A stretch of DNA of 64,000 bases from CAYWMY01 sp046352935 (GCA_046352935.1 JAXMGR010000007.1:128308-192307); one strand, 5' to 3'. Numbered from the stretch's first letter, positions 8,942-17,225 are shown. Translations and numbers: made by a program. Notes: generated from the letters alone by a model not told the origin.

Positions 8942-8969
8942 TGTAAGGATCGGCAGGGACCCGCGACTA
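8942..8969 (+). promoter_or_regulatory. putative ECF sigma-factor promoter of the bufferin cluster
   Basis: TGTAAG (8942-8947) and CGACTA (8964-8969) are separated by 16 bases and lie about 100 bases before the precursor gene. A GTAA-type -35 with a CG-starting -10 is the general form of promoters read by ECF factors such as those controlling DUF2282/DUF692 clusters. An ECF sigma gene sits at the far end of this cluster. The assignment is inference from pattern and position. Confidence 0.5.
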
Positions 8970-9066
8970 AAGGGGTAAGCGCGCCATCGGGACGCGCGAG
9001 TGATCGGGACGCTGAGTCCACCCACCACCGGCCGCGGACGCGGTCGGGAACCAACAGGAGCAACCC

Positions 9067-9330
9067 ATGATCCAGTCCGGACGTTCCACCGGCCTCGCCC
9101 TGGCGACGGCCGCTGCCATGCTCTTCGGCTCGGTCGCGGCCCCGGCCGCGAGTGCCGAGGAGGCGAAGATCCACTGCAACGGCGTGAATGCCTGCAAGGG
9201 CCAGTCCACCTGTGCCACCGCGAAGAATTCCTGCCAGGGCCAGAACTCCTGCAAGGGCCAGGGCTTCCTGGTGCTGACGCCGCAGGACTGCGATGCGGCG
9301 AAGGCGAAGCTGGCGGCCGGCAAGGACTGA
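9067..9330 (+). CDS. bufA2: BufA2-like bufferin precursor (periplasmic RiPP metallophore)
   Basis: An 87-residue precursor with an N-terminal Sec signal (about residues 1-30, cut near PAASAEEA). The short Cys-rich mature part has six Cys and three copies of a Cys-(Lys/Gln)-Gly-Gln motif: NACKGQ, NSCQGQ and NSCKGQ. This is the layout of BufA2-family bufferins, whose Cys residues are converted by a DUF692 (MNIO) enzyme into copper-binding heterocycles; the peptides sequester excess copper in the periplasm. The modifying enzyme and its partner follow directly. The start ATG has CAGGAG about seven bases upstream. Expression is probably driven by the ECF-like promoter at 8942-8969. Confidence 0.85.
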   Translation: MIQSGRSTGLALATAAAMLFGSVAAPAASAEEAKIHCNGVNACKGQSTCATAKNSCQGQNSCKGQGFLVLTPQDCDAAKAKLAAGKD

Positions 9331-9384
9331 CGCAGGGCGGGGTGGGGCGGCGGTGGCAACCGTCGTCCCGTCCCGCAATCCAGC

Positions 9385-10209
9385 ATGACAGTCACCGGAT
9401 TCGGGCTCGGGCTCCGGCCCGCACATTACGAGACGATCCTCGGCGGTAGCCCGCGTGTCGACTGGTTCGAGGCGATCACCGAGAACTACCTCGTGCCGGG
9501 CGGGCCGCCGCTGCACCACCTCGAACGTATCCGCGCCTCGTACCCGATAGTCCTGCACGGCGTGTCGCTGTCGATCGGCGGCACGGTACCGCTCGATCTC
9601 GCGTACCTGCGCGAGGTGAAGCATCTCGCCGCGCGCATCGAGGCGGCCTGGATCTCGGATCACCTCTGCTGGACCGGCACCGACGGCCGGAACCTGCACG
9701 ACCTGCTGCCGCTGCCGTACACGCGGGAGGCGCTCGCCCACGTCGTCGATCGCCTGCGCCGCGTGCAGGATGTCCTCGGCCAGAGGATCCTGCTGGAGAA
9801 CGTCTCCAGCTATCTCGCCTGGCGGCAGTCCGAGATGACCGAGTGGGAATTCCTGGCGGGCGTGGCCGAAGCCGCCGACTGCGATCTCCTGCTCGACGTC
9901 AACAACGTGTACGTCAGCAGCGTGAACCACGGCTTCGATCCGCTCACGTACCTGGCCGCCATCCCGGTGCATCGCGTGCGCCAGATCCACCTGGCGGGTC
10001 ACGAGGACAACGGCGCGCACCTCATCGACACCCACGACGCGCCGGTCGCGCGTGCGGTGTGGGAGCTCTACGCGCAGGCCGTGAGCCGCTTCGGCGACGT
10101 GCCCGCGATGATCGAGCGCGACGGCAACATCCCGGCGCTCGACGAGCTCGTCGCGGAGCTGGACATCGCGCGGTCCGTCGCGGCCGGGCCGCGCGCGGAG
10201 GCGGCATGA
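9385..10209 (+). CDS. bufB: DUF692 multinuclear non-haem iron oxidase (MNIO) modifying the bufferin
   Basis: A 274-residue TIM-barrel protein of the DUF692/MNIO family, which uses a di- or tri-iron centre to oxidise Cys residues of the precursor peptide. Iron-ligand segments are visible in order: GLRPAHYETI, LHGVSLSIGG, AWISDHLCW, LLENVSSYL, CDLLLDVNNVYV, QIHLAGHED and MIERDGNIP. It acts in the cytoplasm before export. The gene lies 54 bases after the precursor and overlaps the following DUF2063 gene by ATGA, so enzyme and partner are translationally coupled. Confidence 0.92.
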   Translation: MTVTGFGLGLRPAHYETILGGSPRVDWFEAITENYLVPGGPPLHHLERIRASYPIVLHGVSLSIGGTVPLDLAYLREVKHLAARIEAAWISDHLCWTGTDGRNLHDLLPLPYTREALAHVVDRLRRVQDVLGQRILLENVSSYLAWRQSEMTEWEFLAGVAEAADCDLLLDVNNVYVSSVNHGFDPLTYLAAIPVHRVRQIHLAGHEDNGAHLIDTHDAPVARAVWELYAQAVSRFGDVPAMIERDGNIPALDELVAELDIARSVAAGPRAEAA

Positions 10210-10988
10210 CAACGCTCGCCGGGATGCAGGCGGCGCTGCAGCGTGCGCTCTGCGGAGACGATCGGGACGTGGAGCTGCTGGTCGTGTCGGACGGTCGCCT
10301 GGATGCGGCCCGGCGCGTCGCGATCTACCGGCACGCCTGTGTAACGAGACTGGTCGGTGCGCTCGCGGAGGCGTATCCGGCTCTGCGGCAAGCGCTCGGC
10401 GAACGGCGGTTCGAGGATCTCGCGCGCGAGTATGTCGCCGCCCATCCGTCCCGGTCCGCGTCGATCCGCTGGTTCGGCCGCGAGCTCGCAGACTTCCTCG
10501 AAACACGCGGACGTGGACTGCGGTGGCAGGGGCTCGCCGAGCTCGCGCGCTGGGAATGGACGCTCGCACTGGCCTTCGACGCCGCAGATGCACGACCCGT
10601 CGACGAGCACGCGCTCGCGGGCCTGGCGCCTGCGGACTGGGGCCGGCTCTGCCTGCGGTTCGTGCCGTCGCTGCAGCGCATCGACCTCGCGACGAATGCG
10701 CTCGACGGGTGGCGCGCCGCGACGCAGGGCGCGCCGCGTCCGACGCGGTGGCGCCGGGAGTCTCGCGTGTCATGGGTGGCCTGGCGGAGGGAGCTCACGA
10801 CATCGTTCCGCTCCATGGCCGCGGATGAGGCGTCGTGTCTGGATGCGGCCCTGCAGGGCCGCTCGTTCGCGGATCTGTGCGCGAGCCTCGCGTCGACGGT
10901 GGGCGCCGGCGAAGCGCCGCTCCGCGCAGCGACGCTGCTCAGGACCTGGATCGCGGAAGGATGGATCGGCGGATTCGAGCTGGCGTGA
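10206..10988 (+). CDS. bufC: DUF2063 partner protein of the MNIO enzyme
   Basis: The 260-residue protein has an N-terminal DUF2063 domain (about residues 1-100). Its recognisable start is LAGMQAALQRAL, then RVAIYRHACVTRLVGALAEAYPALRQALG and REYVAAHPS. Proteins of this family partner with DUF692 enzymes and carry a peptide-recognition fold that presents the precursor. The C-terminal half is less conserved. ATG 10206 overlaps the bufB stop codon. The protein is cytoplasmic, and its role in bufferin maturation is inferred from the family and operon. Confidence 0.85.
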   Translation: MTTLAGMQAALQRALCGDDRDVELLVVSDGRLDAARRVAIYRHACVTRLVGALAEAYPALRQALGERRFEDLAREYVAAHPSRSASIRWFGRELADFLETRGRGLRWQGLAELARWEWTLALAFDAADARPVDEHALAGLAPADWGRLCLRFVPSLQRIDLATNALDGWRAATQGAPRPTRWRRESRVSWVAWRRELTTSFRSMAADEASCLDAALQGRSFADLCASLASTVGAGEAPLRAATLLRTWIAEGWIGGFELA

Positions 10989-11008
10989 CGGGCAGCAAGG
11001 GGACAGTG

Positions 11009-11476
11009 ATGAACGCGTTGACGCGACTGAACGATCTTCTGGCCCGCGGACTGGCACCGCTCGCGGATCTCGTGGCGCTGGCCATCCGCGTGCACGTCGG
11101 CTGGCAGTTCATGAAGTCGGGGCTCCTCAAGCTCCAGGACTGGAGCACGACGCTCTACCTGTTCGAGAACGAATACCGCGTGCCCGTACTGTCGCCGCAC
11201 GCGGCGGCTTTCGCCGGCACCACGGGCGAACTGCTGTTCCCGGTCCTGCTGTTTCTCGGCCTCGGCGGGCGCCTCGGCGCGCTCGGCATGTCCGCCGTGA
11301 ACGCGATGGCCGTGATCGCCTACGCACACGTGCTGCTGCAGGACGGCTTCGAAGCCGCGATCGGCCAGCACGTGCTGTGGGCATGGCTGCTCGTCGTGAT
11401 CGCGGTCCATGGACCGGGCCGGCTCTCCATCGACCGCTGGCTCGCGCGCCGCCATGCACCCGCGGGTCGCTACTGA
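11009..11476 (+). CDS. DoxX-family membrane protein of the bufferin operon
   Basis: A 155-residue inner-membrane protein with four hydrophobic helices. It has the DoxX-type start of a helix followed by VGWQFMKSGLLKLQDW, then helices around GTTGELLFPVLLFLGLGGR and MSAVNAMAVIAYAHVLL. DoxX proteins commonly close bufABC-type operons, where their task is not firmly established (redox or transport support has been suggested). AAGGGGA lies seven bases before ATG 11009. It follows the DUF2063 gene after 20 bases. Confidence 0.85.
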   Translation: MNALTRLNDLLARGLAPLADLVALAIRVHVGWQFMKSGLLKLQDWSTTLYLFENEYRVPVLSPHAAAFAGTTGELLFPVLLFLGLGGRLGALGMSAVNAMAVIAYAHVLLQDGFEAAIGQHVLWAWLLVVIAVHGPGRLSIDRWLARRHAPAGRY

Positions 11477-11621
11477 GCTGCTGGTCGCGTCGGCCGTGCG
11501 CGGCCCTGCGCGCGACGGACCAGCGCTTCATGCCATGGGCCGTCGACGCGGGCGGTACCGTGCGATACTGCGTCCCGGGTTTCGTCGGTGCCGTGGCTCA
11601 TCCGGCGTGGGGGCGGGGACG

Positions 11622-12248
11622 ATGGTGGATCATGTTCCGACCGTGGAGGCCGCGGGCGGACTCGCCGATCCGCGCTTCACGGCGGAGCTGCGGGTACAGA
11701 TGCTGAAGTTCGCGACCCTGCAGCTCGGCGATGCGGTGCTCGCCGAGGATGCCGTGCAGGAGGCCCTCGTGGGCGCGCTCAGGAACGCGGCGTCGTTCCG
11801 CGGTGCCGCCGCGCTCCGGACCTGGGTGTTCTCGATCCTCCGGAACAAGATCGCCGACGCGCTGCGCCAGCGCGCACGCTACGTCTTCGAGGGCAGTCTT
11901 CCCGCGGGCGCTGCCGATACCGACGACGACGCCGGCCCGCTCCCGTCGGTCTTCGATGCGCGCGGCCACTGGCAGGACGGGCAGCTGGCCAGCGACTGGC
12001 CCGATCCCGAAGCGTCGCTGGAGCAGGCGCAGTTCTGGCAGGTGTTCAGCACCTGCCTCGACGGACTGCCGCCCCGTCAGTCCCGCGTGCTCATGATGCG
12101 CGAGTTCGTCGAACTCGAGCCCGAGGAGATCTGCAGGGCGGTCGGCATCAGCACTTCGAACCTGCACGTGACGCTGCACCGCGCGCGCCTGAAGCTCAGG
12201 GCGTGTCTCGAGGAGTGCTGGTTCGGCAAAGGCGCTCGGCCATGCTGA
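11622..12248 (+). CDS. ECF-type RNA polymerase sigma factor
   Basis: The 208-residue protein has sigma region 2 (about residues 25-95, with AEDAVQEALVGAL and RTWVFSILRNKIADALRQ) and region 4 (about 145-200, LPPRQSRVLMMREFVELEPEEICRAVG followed by HVTLHRARLKLR). The acidic spacer between them is unusually long, about 50 residues. It lies 145 bases after doxX and is followed by a coupled small zinc-finger protein that probably serves as its anti-sigma factor. It likely recognises the ECF-like promoter at 8942-8969. I chose ATG 11622, preceded by a G-rich ribosome site. Confidence 0.9.
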   Translation: MVDHVPTVEAAGGLADPRFTAELRVQMLKFATLQLGDAVLAEDAVQEALVGALRNAASFRGAAALRTWVFSILRNKIADALRQRARYVFEGSLPAGAADTDDDAGPLPSVFDARGHWQDGQLASDWPDPEASLEQAQFWQVFSTCLDGLPPRQSRVLMMREFVELEPEEICRAVGISTSNLHVTLHRARLKLRACLEECWFGKGARPC

Positions 12249-12421
12249 GCTGCCACGATGCGACGCGCATGCTGTCCGAGGCACAGGAACGCAGGCTCGG
12301 CGTCCTGGAGCGTGTGTCGCTCCGGCTGCACCTCGCGATCTGTGCCGCGTGCCGCCGGTTCGATCGGCAGCTGCCGCTGCTGCGCCACGCGATGCGCGCG
12401 TTCCGCGACCGGAGGGAATGA
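12242..12421 (+). CDS. small zinc-finger (zf-HC2 type) putative anti-sigma factor
   Basis: A 59-residue product starting MLSCHDATRMLSEAQERRL with the zinc-anti-sigma signature His-x3-Cys-x2-Cys in LHLAICAACRRFDRQLP. It lacks the membrane span of many anti-sigma proteins, so if it binds the sigma factor it does so in the cytoplasm. Its ATG overlaps the end of the sigma gene by seven bases, indicating coupled synthesis. Sigma/zf-HC2 pairs of this size are common, and copper or another metal or redox signal may release the sigma factor (inference). Confidence 0.75.
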   Translation: MLSCHDATRMLSEAQERRLGVLERVSLRLHLAICAACRRFDRQLPLLRHAMRAFRDRRE

Positions 12422-12530
12422 CGGTGCCGGCGGCGTTGAGGTCCCGCGGTGAGTCGCAGGGCGGGACGCCGCAGTGCCCTTGCGACGGGGTACAGTGGTG
12501 TCCTCCGGATTCCGGATCGGTGACGCCGTC

Positions 12531-13070
12531 ATGATGCGCGAAGCGGTCCTGTCGTTCTGGTTCGAGGATCTCTCGCCCGCGCAGTGGTGGCGCGCCGATG
12601 CGGACCTCGATGCGACGATCCGAGCGCGCTTCGGTGCGCTGCACGAGGCGGCCGTCGCCTGCGAGCTCTTCGAGTGGCGCGGAACACCCGAGGGGCGCCT
12701 CGCCGAGATCCTCGTCCTCGATCAGTTCTCGCGGAACATCCACCGCGGTACGCCGCGGGCCTTCGCCGCGGACGCGCTCGCGCTCGGGCTCGCGCAGGAG
12801 GCCGTCGCGCTCGGCATCGACGCCGTGCTCAGGCCGCCGCGGCTCGCCTTTCTCTACCTGCCCTACATGCACAGCGAGTCGCGCCGGATCCACGAGATCG
12901 CGGTGCGGCTGTTCGACACGCCGGGCCTCGAGGAGAACCTCGCTGCCGAGCTGGAGCACAAGGCCGTCGTCGACCGCTTCGGCCGCTATCCGCACCGCAA
13001 TGCGGCGCTGGGTCGTGCCTCGACGCCGGAGGAAGTGGAGTTCCTGGGACAGCCCGGCTCCGGGTTCTGA
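12531..13070 (+). CDS. DUF924 family protein
   Basis: The 179-residue product matches DUF924. It begins AVLSFWFEDLSPAQWW, with EWRGTPEGRLAEILVLDQFSRNIHRGTPRAFA in the middle and PYMHSESRRIHEIAV, ending in RFGRYPHRNAALGRAST. The fold is TPR-like and no enzymatic role is established. Tandem ATG codons occur at 12531 and 12534; I use the first. It follows the anti-sigma gene after 109 bases in the same direction and may or may not be part of that transcript. Confidence 0.85.
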   Translation: MMREAVLSFWFEDLSPAQWWRADADLDATIRARFGALHEAAVACELFEWRGTPEGRLAEILVLDQFSRNIHRGTPRAFAADALALGLAQEAVALGIDAVLRPPRLAFLYLPYMHSESRRIHEIAVRLFDTPGLEENLAAELEHKAVVDRFGRYPHRNAALGRASTPEEVEFLGQPGSGF

Positions 13071-13286
13071 TGGGGGTCGCTCGCGCTGCGCGCGGCACTC
13101 GTCGAGGCCGAAGTCCCGTGGGGACGGATTGAATCGGCGATCGGGCGAACCATCCCGGCGGCCCGGAATCCAATCGATCCACCGCATCCATCCCGGCTGC
13201 GGCGGAATCGCTGCGGCCTGCGCAGCCCGTAGACCGGACACTGCGTCCGGCGTCCGCCGGACACCCACTCGGAGGAGGCATCGGTC

Positions 13287-13910
13287 ATGGACAAGCCATT
13301 CAGGTACACCCGGCTCTCGCGGGAGGATGCGGCCTGTCTGCTGGTGGACCACCAGTCGGGCCTGATTTCGCTGGTGCAGGACTTCTCACCGGCCGAGTTC
13401 AAGAACAACGTGCTGGCGCTGGCCGCGAGTGCGCGGTACTTCGGGCTGCCGACCATCCTGACGACGAGCTTCGAGAACGGACCCAACGGTCCGCTGGTGC
13501 CGGAGCTGAAGGAGATGTTCGCCGGCGCGCCGTACATCGCGCGGCCCGGGAACATCAATGCCTGGGACAACGACGACTTCGTCGCAGCCGTGAAGGCGAC
13601 GGGCCGGCGGCAGCTCGTCATCGCGGGTGTGGTCACGGAGGTCTGCGTGGCGTTCCCCGCGCTCTCGGCCGTCGAGGCGGGCTACGAGGTGTTCGTGGTG
13701 ACCGATGCCTCGGGTACGTTCAACGAAGTGACGCGCCACGCGGCCTGGGCGCGCATGGCAGCGGCCGGTGTGCAGCTCATGAACTGGTTCGGCGTGGCCT
13801 GCGAACTGCACCGCGACTGGCGCAACGACGTCGAGGGTCTGGGGGCATTGTTCTCGGCGCACATCCCGAACTACCGGAATCTGATCACGAGCTACCTGGC
13901 GCGGCAGTAG
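13287..13910 (+). CDS. isochorismatase-like cysteine hydrolase (YcaC family)
   Basis: The 207-residue protein has the isochorismatase fold. The nucleophile-supporting Asp lies in CLLVDHQSGLISLV near residue 21, PYIARPGNINAWDNDDF follows in the middle, and the catalytic Cys is in IAGVVTEVCVAFPAL near residue 117. It resembles the YcaC group of octameric hydrolases of unknown substrate rather than true isochorismatases. A strong CGGAGGAGG sits nine bases before ATG 13287. It is cytoplasmic and probably monocistronic. Confidence 0.88.
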   Translation: MDKPFRYTRLSREDAACLLVDHQSGLISLVQDFSPAEFKNNVLALAASARYFGLPTILTTSFENGPNGPLVPELKEMFAGAPYIARPGNINAWDNDDFVAAVKATGRRQLVIAGVVTEVCVAFPALSAVEAGYEVFVVTDASGTFNEVTRHAAWARMAAAGVQLMNWFGVACELHRDWRNDVEGLGALFSAHIPNYRNLITSYLARQ

Positions 13911-14219
13911 CGGCGCGACGAGTGCGTCGCCCTGCAACGCACGAGGCCCTGTCGCGTTGACTCCGCACGTCACCGGACATGTACCTATGGTAACCGGGCG
14001 AGTCCGGGCATAATATTAGAAAATGCTAAATTAGAGTGTACTGTAAGTCGCAGGGGCCGGAACGATGGGAATCGGGGCCAAGGTGCGACGGCGCGTGACC
14101 TGGACCGCCAGCGCGACCGTGACCACGCATGGCTCGGGGACCAGGAGCAGCGGACGGCGGCGGAGCGCGATCGACTGCAGGCGCAGGACCGTCTGCAGCA
14201 GCAGGACCGGCAGAGGGTC
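13911..14219 (+). other. intergenic stretch with an AT-rich promoter-like patch
   Basis: No complete gene is seen here. A conspicuous AT-rich patch at about 14009-14040, containing CATAATATTAGA, stands out from the GC-rich surroundings and probably marks a promoter for the coiled-coil gene to its right. From about 14100 to 14219 the frame of that gene is already open and encodes Arg/Gln/Asp-rich sequence of the same character, but without an ATG, GTG or TTG. Confidence 0.35.
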
Positions 14220-14471
14220 ATGGGAACGGACAATACCGAGGCGGCGCGGCGACGCACGCTGGAGCAGGAGATGGCGCGCATCCGCGATCGCCAGCAGAGC
14301 GCGGCAGAGGAGCGCGAGCGGCTGCAGGAGCGGCTGCAGGAGCGGCTGCAGCTCGTCGATCAGCAGATGGAGCAGGTCCGCGCGCGCGAGCAGCTGCTGC
14401 AGCAGCAGGAAGCGAAGCTGCGGGAGCGGCTGCAGCTGGAGGCGGGTGGCTCGCCTGCAGCTCCGCGCTGA
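14220..14471 (+). CDS. short Gln/Glu/Arg-rich coiled-coil protein, start uncertain
   Basis: From ATG 14220 the product is 83 residues of almost uninterrupted charged coiled coil, with repeats such as RLQERLQERLQLVDQQM and QLLQQQEAKLRERLQLE. The ribosome-binding sequence (AGAGGG) is only two bases from this ATG, and the open frame continues upstream to about 14100 with the same composition (for example DRLQAQDRLQQQDRQRV). So the true start may lie further left with an unusual codon, or a frameshift removed the N-terminus. I recognise no family. It may be a periplasmic or structural protein cotranscribed with the EF-hand gene 106 bases on. Confidence 0.4.
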   Translation: MGTDNTEAARRRTLEQEMARIRDRQQSAAEERERLQERLQERLQLVDQQMEQVRAREQLLQQQEAKLRERLQLEAGGSPAAPR

Positions 14472-14577
14472 GGGCGCGCGCCTCGTTCGAGCCGTCCGCA
14501 GCGTTTCGGTGCGTGGGAGATCGCGCGGTGCAACAGCAGGATCCGGGAGGTCCCGGAGTGGAAAAAGGAGCTGACCC

Positions 14578-15159
14578 ATGAATACACGGTTCTTGATGCA
14601 TGCCTTCGTCGTCGCGGTCGGAACGACCGGCGCGTTGCTGTCGACGGCTGTGACCGCGGCGGATCTGCCCGCCCGCGGCCCGGTGCCGTTCGCGACCTAC
14701 GATGCCAACGGCGATGGCGCCGTCAGCGAGGCGGAGTTCAACGCGGTGCGTGAGAAGCGCCAGACCGACGGACGCCCCATGCTGCGGGCGCCGTCATTCG
14801 CGGAGCTGGACGCCAACCACGATGGCCGGCTGTCGCCCGATGAACTCGCGGCGGGTCAGCGTGCCGGCATGGGCGGTGGCATGGTTGGCTCCAAGGCCGG
14901 ACCCGGTCCGGGCGGCGGTCGTGGCAACATGCCGGCGTTCGCGGACTTCGATCTCGACAAGAACGGCAGGATGACCGAAGCCGAGTTCGACGAGGCGCGT
15001 GCCGCGCGCATGAAACAGCGCGCCGAGGAAGGCCGCATGATGCGCGGCATGGCGGACGGTTGCACTTTCGCGGAGATCGACACGAACCACGATGGTTCCG
15101 TGACTCCGGAGGAGTTCGCCGTGCACCAGGCGGCGCAGCGCCAGCGCAAGGGCCCGTAG
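14578..15159 (+). CDS. secreted EF-hand calcium-binding protein
   Basis: The 193-residue protein has a Sec signal peptide (residues 1-28, cut near AVTAAD) and four EF-hand loops: DANGDGAVSEAE, DANHDGRLSPDE, DLDKNGRMTEAE and DTNHDGSVTPEE. A Gly/Met-rich linker separates the two pairs. Such periplasmic calmodulin-like proteins are common in Gammaproteobacteria and are thought to bind calcium or sense it; no partner is known. AAAGGAG lies seven bases before the ATG. Confidence 0.85.
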   Translation: MNTRFLMHAFVVAVGTTGALLSTAVTAADLPARGPVPFATYDANGDGAVSEAEFNAVREKRQTDGRPMLRAPSFAELDANHDGRLSPDELAAGQRAGMGGGMVGSKAGPGPGGGRGNMPAFADFDLDKNGRMTEAEFDEARAARMKQRAEEGRMMRGMADGCTFAEIDTNHDGSVTPEEFAVHQAAQRQRKGP

Positions 15160-15205
15160 CCGCGGGCGGGTCCGGGCTGCGCCGCGGGTTGTCGCGATGT
15201 CCCGG

Positions 15206-16423
15206 TTATCCGCGCCGGAGCCCGGCTTCCACGGTCCGCACTGCGGCAGATGAATCGACGGCCTGCGACCGCAACGGCAGCACGCAGCGCACCTGCGTGC
15301 CGCCGTAATGGCGGTCGGCGATCACCAGTTTGGCGCCGATCTCCATGGCACGGAATCGCATGCTGCGGATGCCGAGTCCGGGGAACGAACGGGCCTCGGC
15401 GCACATGCCCCTGCCGTCGTCGTCGATCGTGAGTGACAGCAGATCCGGCTGCTCGATGAGTTCGATGCCGATGTGTGTCGCGCCCGAGTGACGACGCGCA
15501 TTGTTGACGGCCTCCTGCACGAGGCGGAAGAGGTGATGGGCGGTGGCTGCATCCGGTTCGCGGGCGAGCCTGTGGCCGGTGTGCAGCGTGATCGGTGCGC
15601 CGGGTCCCTGGTTCAGGAGCCTGCAGTAGCGCTGCAGGAATCCGACCAGTCCGTGTTCGTCGACGGTGAACGTCGCCTCCGAATAGGCGAGGTCGCGGCA
15701 CTGCCGGATCGCCTCGGACGCCAGCATGCCGATCGTCGTGGCCTGTTCCTGGGTGGCCTCGTCGCAGCCCTGCAACCGCGCCTGCAGGGATGCGACGGCG
15801 AGACTGATGCCTGTGAGTTGCTGCCCGAGACCGTCGTGCAACTCGGCCGCGATGCGGCTCGCCTCGTGGATCTCGAGCTGGCGCAGCTGCTGTTCCCGTC
15901 CGCGCAGTCTTTGTCGGAGCGCGGTGGCGGCGCGCTGCTCGCAGTGCAGGACGATCAGCCGTTCAGCCTGCCGGGCGAGTGCGCGCAGCATTTCCAGCTG
16001 CCGTGCCGTGAACGTGCGCGGCACCGTGTCGACGACGCAGAGCACACCCACCGCATGGCCGCCCGCGACGCGGATGGGCACGCCGGCGTAGAAGCGGATG
16101 CCCGGCGAGTCCGTCACGAGCGGGTTCGGAGCGAATCGCGGGTCACGTGCGGCATCGGGAACGATCAGACCGCCGGGCGTCAGGATCGCATGCGCGCAGA
16201 AGGCGTATTCGCGCGGCGTCTCTGTGGCCTCGATGCCCACACGCGCCTTGAACCACTGGCGCGTCCGGTCGACGAGGCTCACGAGCGCGATCGGCGTGTC
16301 GCAGGCGAGGGCGGCCAGCTGGACCAGCGAATCGAAGGCCGGTTCGGGCGGCGTGTCGAGCAGGTCGAGTGAATGGAGGGCGCTGAGGCGGGCGGCTTCG
16401 TTGGCGGAATCCAAGGGATGCAT
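15206..16423 (-). CDS. GAF-domain sensor histidine kinase, HisKA_3 type
   Basis: A 405-residue soluble kinase. A GAF domain occupies about residues 20-165 (SLDLLDTPPEPAFDSLVQLA, with YAFCAHAI and RFYAGVPIRV). HisKA_3 follows with the phosphoacceptor His in RIAAELHDGLGQQLTGI, then HATPase with VQEAVNNARRHSGAT and DDDGRGM. The GAF region is clearly related to that of the kinase at 17222-18757, so the two arose by duplication. I chose ATG 16423, preceded by AAAGGAC. It lies 145 bases downstream of the NarL-type regulator, with a perfect GGGGGCGCCCCC palindrome at 16477-16488 in between. Confidence 0.88.
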   Translation of the reverse strand: MHPLDSANEAARLSALHSLDLLDTPPEPAFDSLVQLAALACDTPIALVSLVDRTRQWFKARVGIEATETPREYAFCAHAILTPGGLIVPDAARDPRFAPNPLVTDSPGIRFYAGVPIRVAGGHAVGVLCVVDTVPRTFTARQLEMLRALARQAERLIVLHCEQRAATALRQRLRGREQQLRQLEIHEASRIAAELHDGLGQQLTGISLAVASLQARLQGCDEATQEQATTIGMLASEAIRQCRDLAYSEATFTVDEHGLVGFLQRYCRLLNQGPGAPITLHTGHRLAREPDAATAHHLFRLVQEAVNNARRHSGATHIGIELIEQPDLLSLTIDDDGRGMCAEARSFPGLGIRSMRFRAMEIGAKLVIADRHYGGTQVRCVLPLRSQAVDSSAAVRTVEAGLRRG

Positions 16424-16568
16424 GTCCTTTGCGGGCTGATGCCGCCCGTAGCGGTTCGACTCCCGGTGATCTTGATGGGGGCGCCCCCGTAACATGTATC
16501 GGAAATGCCTGTTTTATGCGTGAGGGAACCCCTACGACGGCTGGGCGGGGTCGGCGAGGCGGTGCAGT

Positions 16569-17225
16569 TCAGCCCTGCAGCAGTCCCTTGAGCAGCGCGT
16601 AGCGCGCGAGCGCTGCGTTGTTCTCGAGGCCCAGCTTCTCGAGGATGCGGCTGCGCCAACTCGTGACCGTCTTGGGCGAGACGTGCAGTTCTTCCGCGAT
16701 CGAGACGAGCGACCGGCCGGCCGCGATGCGCAGGAAGACCTCCAGTTCGCGGGGCGTGAGCCGCTCGTGCGGCTCCAGCCCCGAATCGCCGTCGAGCACC
16801 GTGCCGGCCAGCCGCACGGCGACCTCCGGGCTCAAATAGCGGCCGCCGGCCGCGACACGGCGTACCGCCGCCGCAAGTTCGTCGGCCGCCATGTCCTTGG
16901 AGAGGAAGCCGGCCGCCCCGTGGCGCAGTGCCTGGATCGCGTACTGGTCATCGCGATGTGAACTCAGGATCAGCACGGGCGGCAGGGATGCACGCCGGGT
17001 CTGCGCAGCCTTCAGCAGGTCGAAGCCGCTGCCGTCGGGCAGTGCCAGGTCGACGACGACCACGTCGCAGGGCTGCGCCCCCAGTGCCTCGAGCGCCTCG
17101 GCTTTCGTACCGGCCTCTGCCACGACGACGAGATCCGGATGCTCGTTCAGGATGGTGCGCAGCCCCGCGCGAACGACGGCGTGGTCGTCCACGATCAGGA
17201 CCCGGCGGCGCGCCGTGGCGTTCAT
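16569..17225 (-). CDS. NarL/FixJ-family response regulator
   Basis: The 218-residue protein has a receiver domain (residues 7-125) with RVLIVDDHAVVRAGLR carrying the acidic pocket, the phosphoacceptor Asp in CDVVVVDLALPDGSG near residue 59, and the conserved Lys in AAGFLSKDM. It ends with a LuxR HTH (about 150-215) with LTPRELEVFLRIAAGRS and VSPKTVTSWRSRILEKLGL. It overlaps the upstream GAF-PAS kinase by four bases and is surely its partner. The second GAF kinase downstream may phosphorylate it too. Targets are unknown. Confidence 0.93.
   Translation of the reverse strand: MNATARRRVLIVDDHAVVRAGLRTILNEHPDLVVVAEAGTKAEALEALGAQPCDVVVVDLALPDGSGFDLLKAAQTRRASLPPVLILSSHRDDQYAIQALRHGAAGFLSKDMAADELAAAVRRVAAGGRYLSPEVAVRLAGTVLDGDSGLEPHERLTPRELEVFLRIAAGRSLVSIAEELHVSPKTVTSWRSRILEKLGLENNAALARYALLKGLLQG

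Noticed and set aside
6365..9028. A continuous 887-codon frame that would fuse sequence from the gnd region to Zwf
   Set aside because: Only the part from 7747 downward resembles a protein family (Zwf). The upstream part is the wrong frame of gnd.
16477..16488. Perfect palindrome GGGGGCGCCCCC before the GAF kinase
   Set aside because: Too short and GC-only to be distinguished from chance in such a genome; no promoter arrangement around it could be established.
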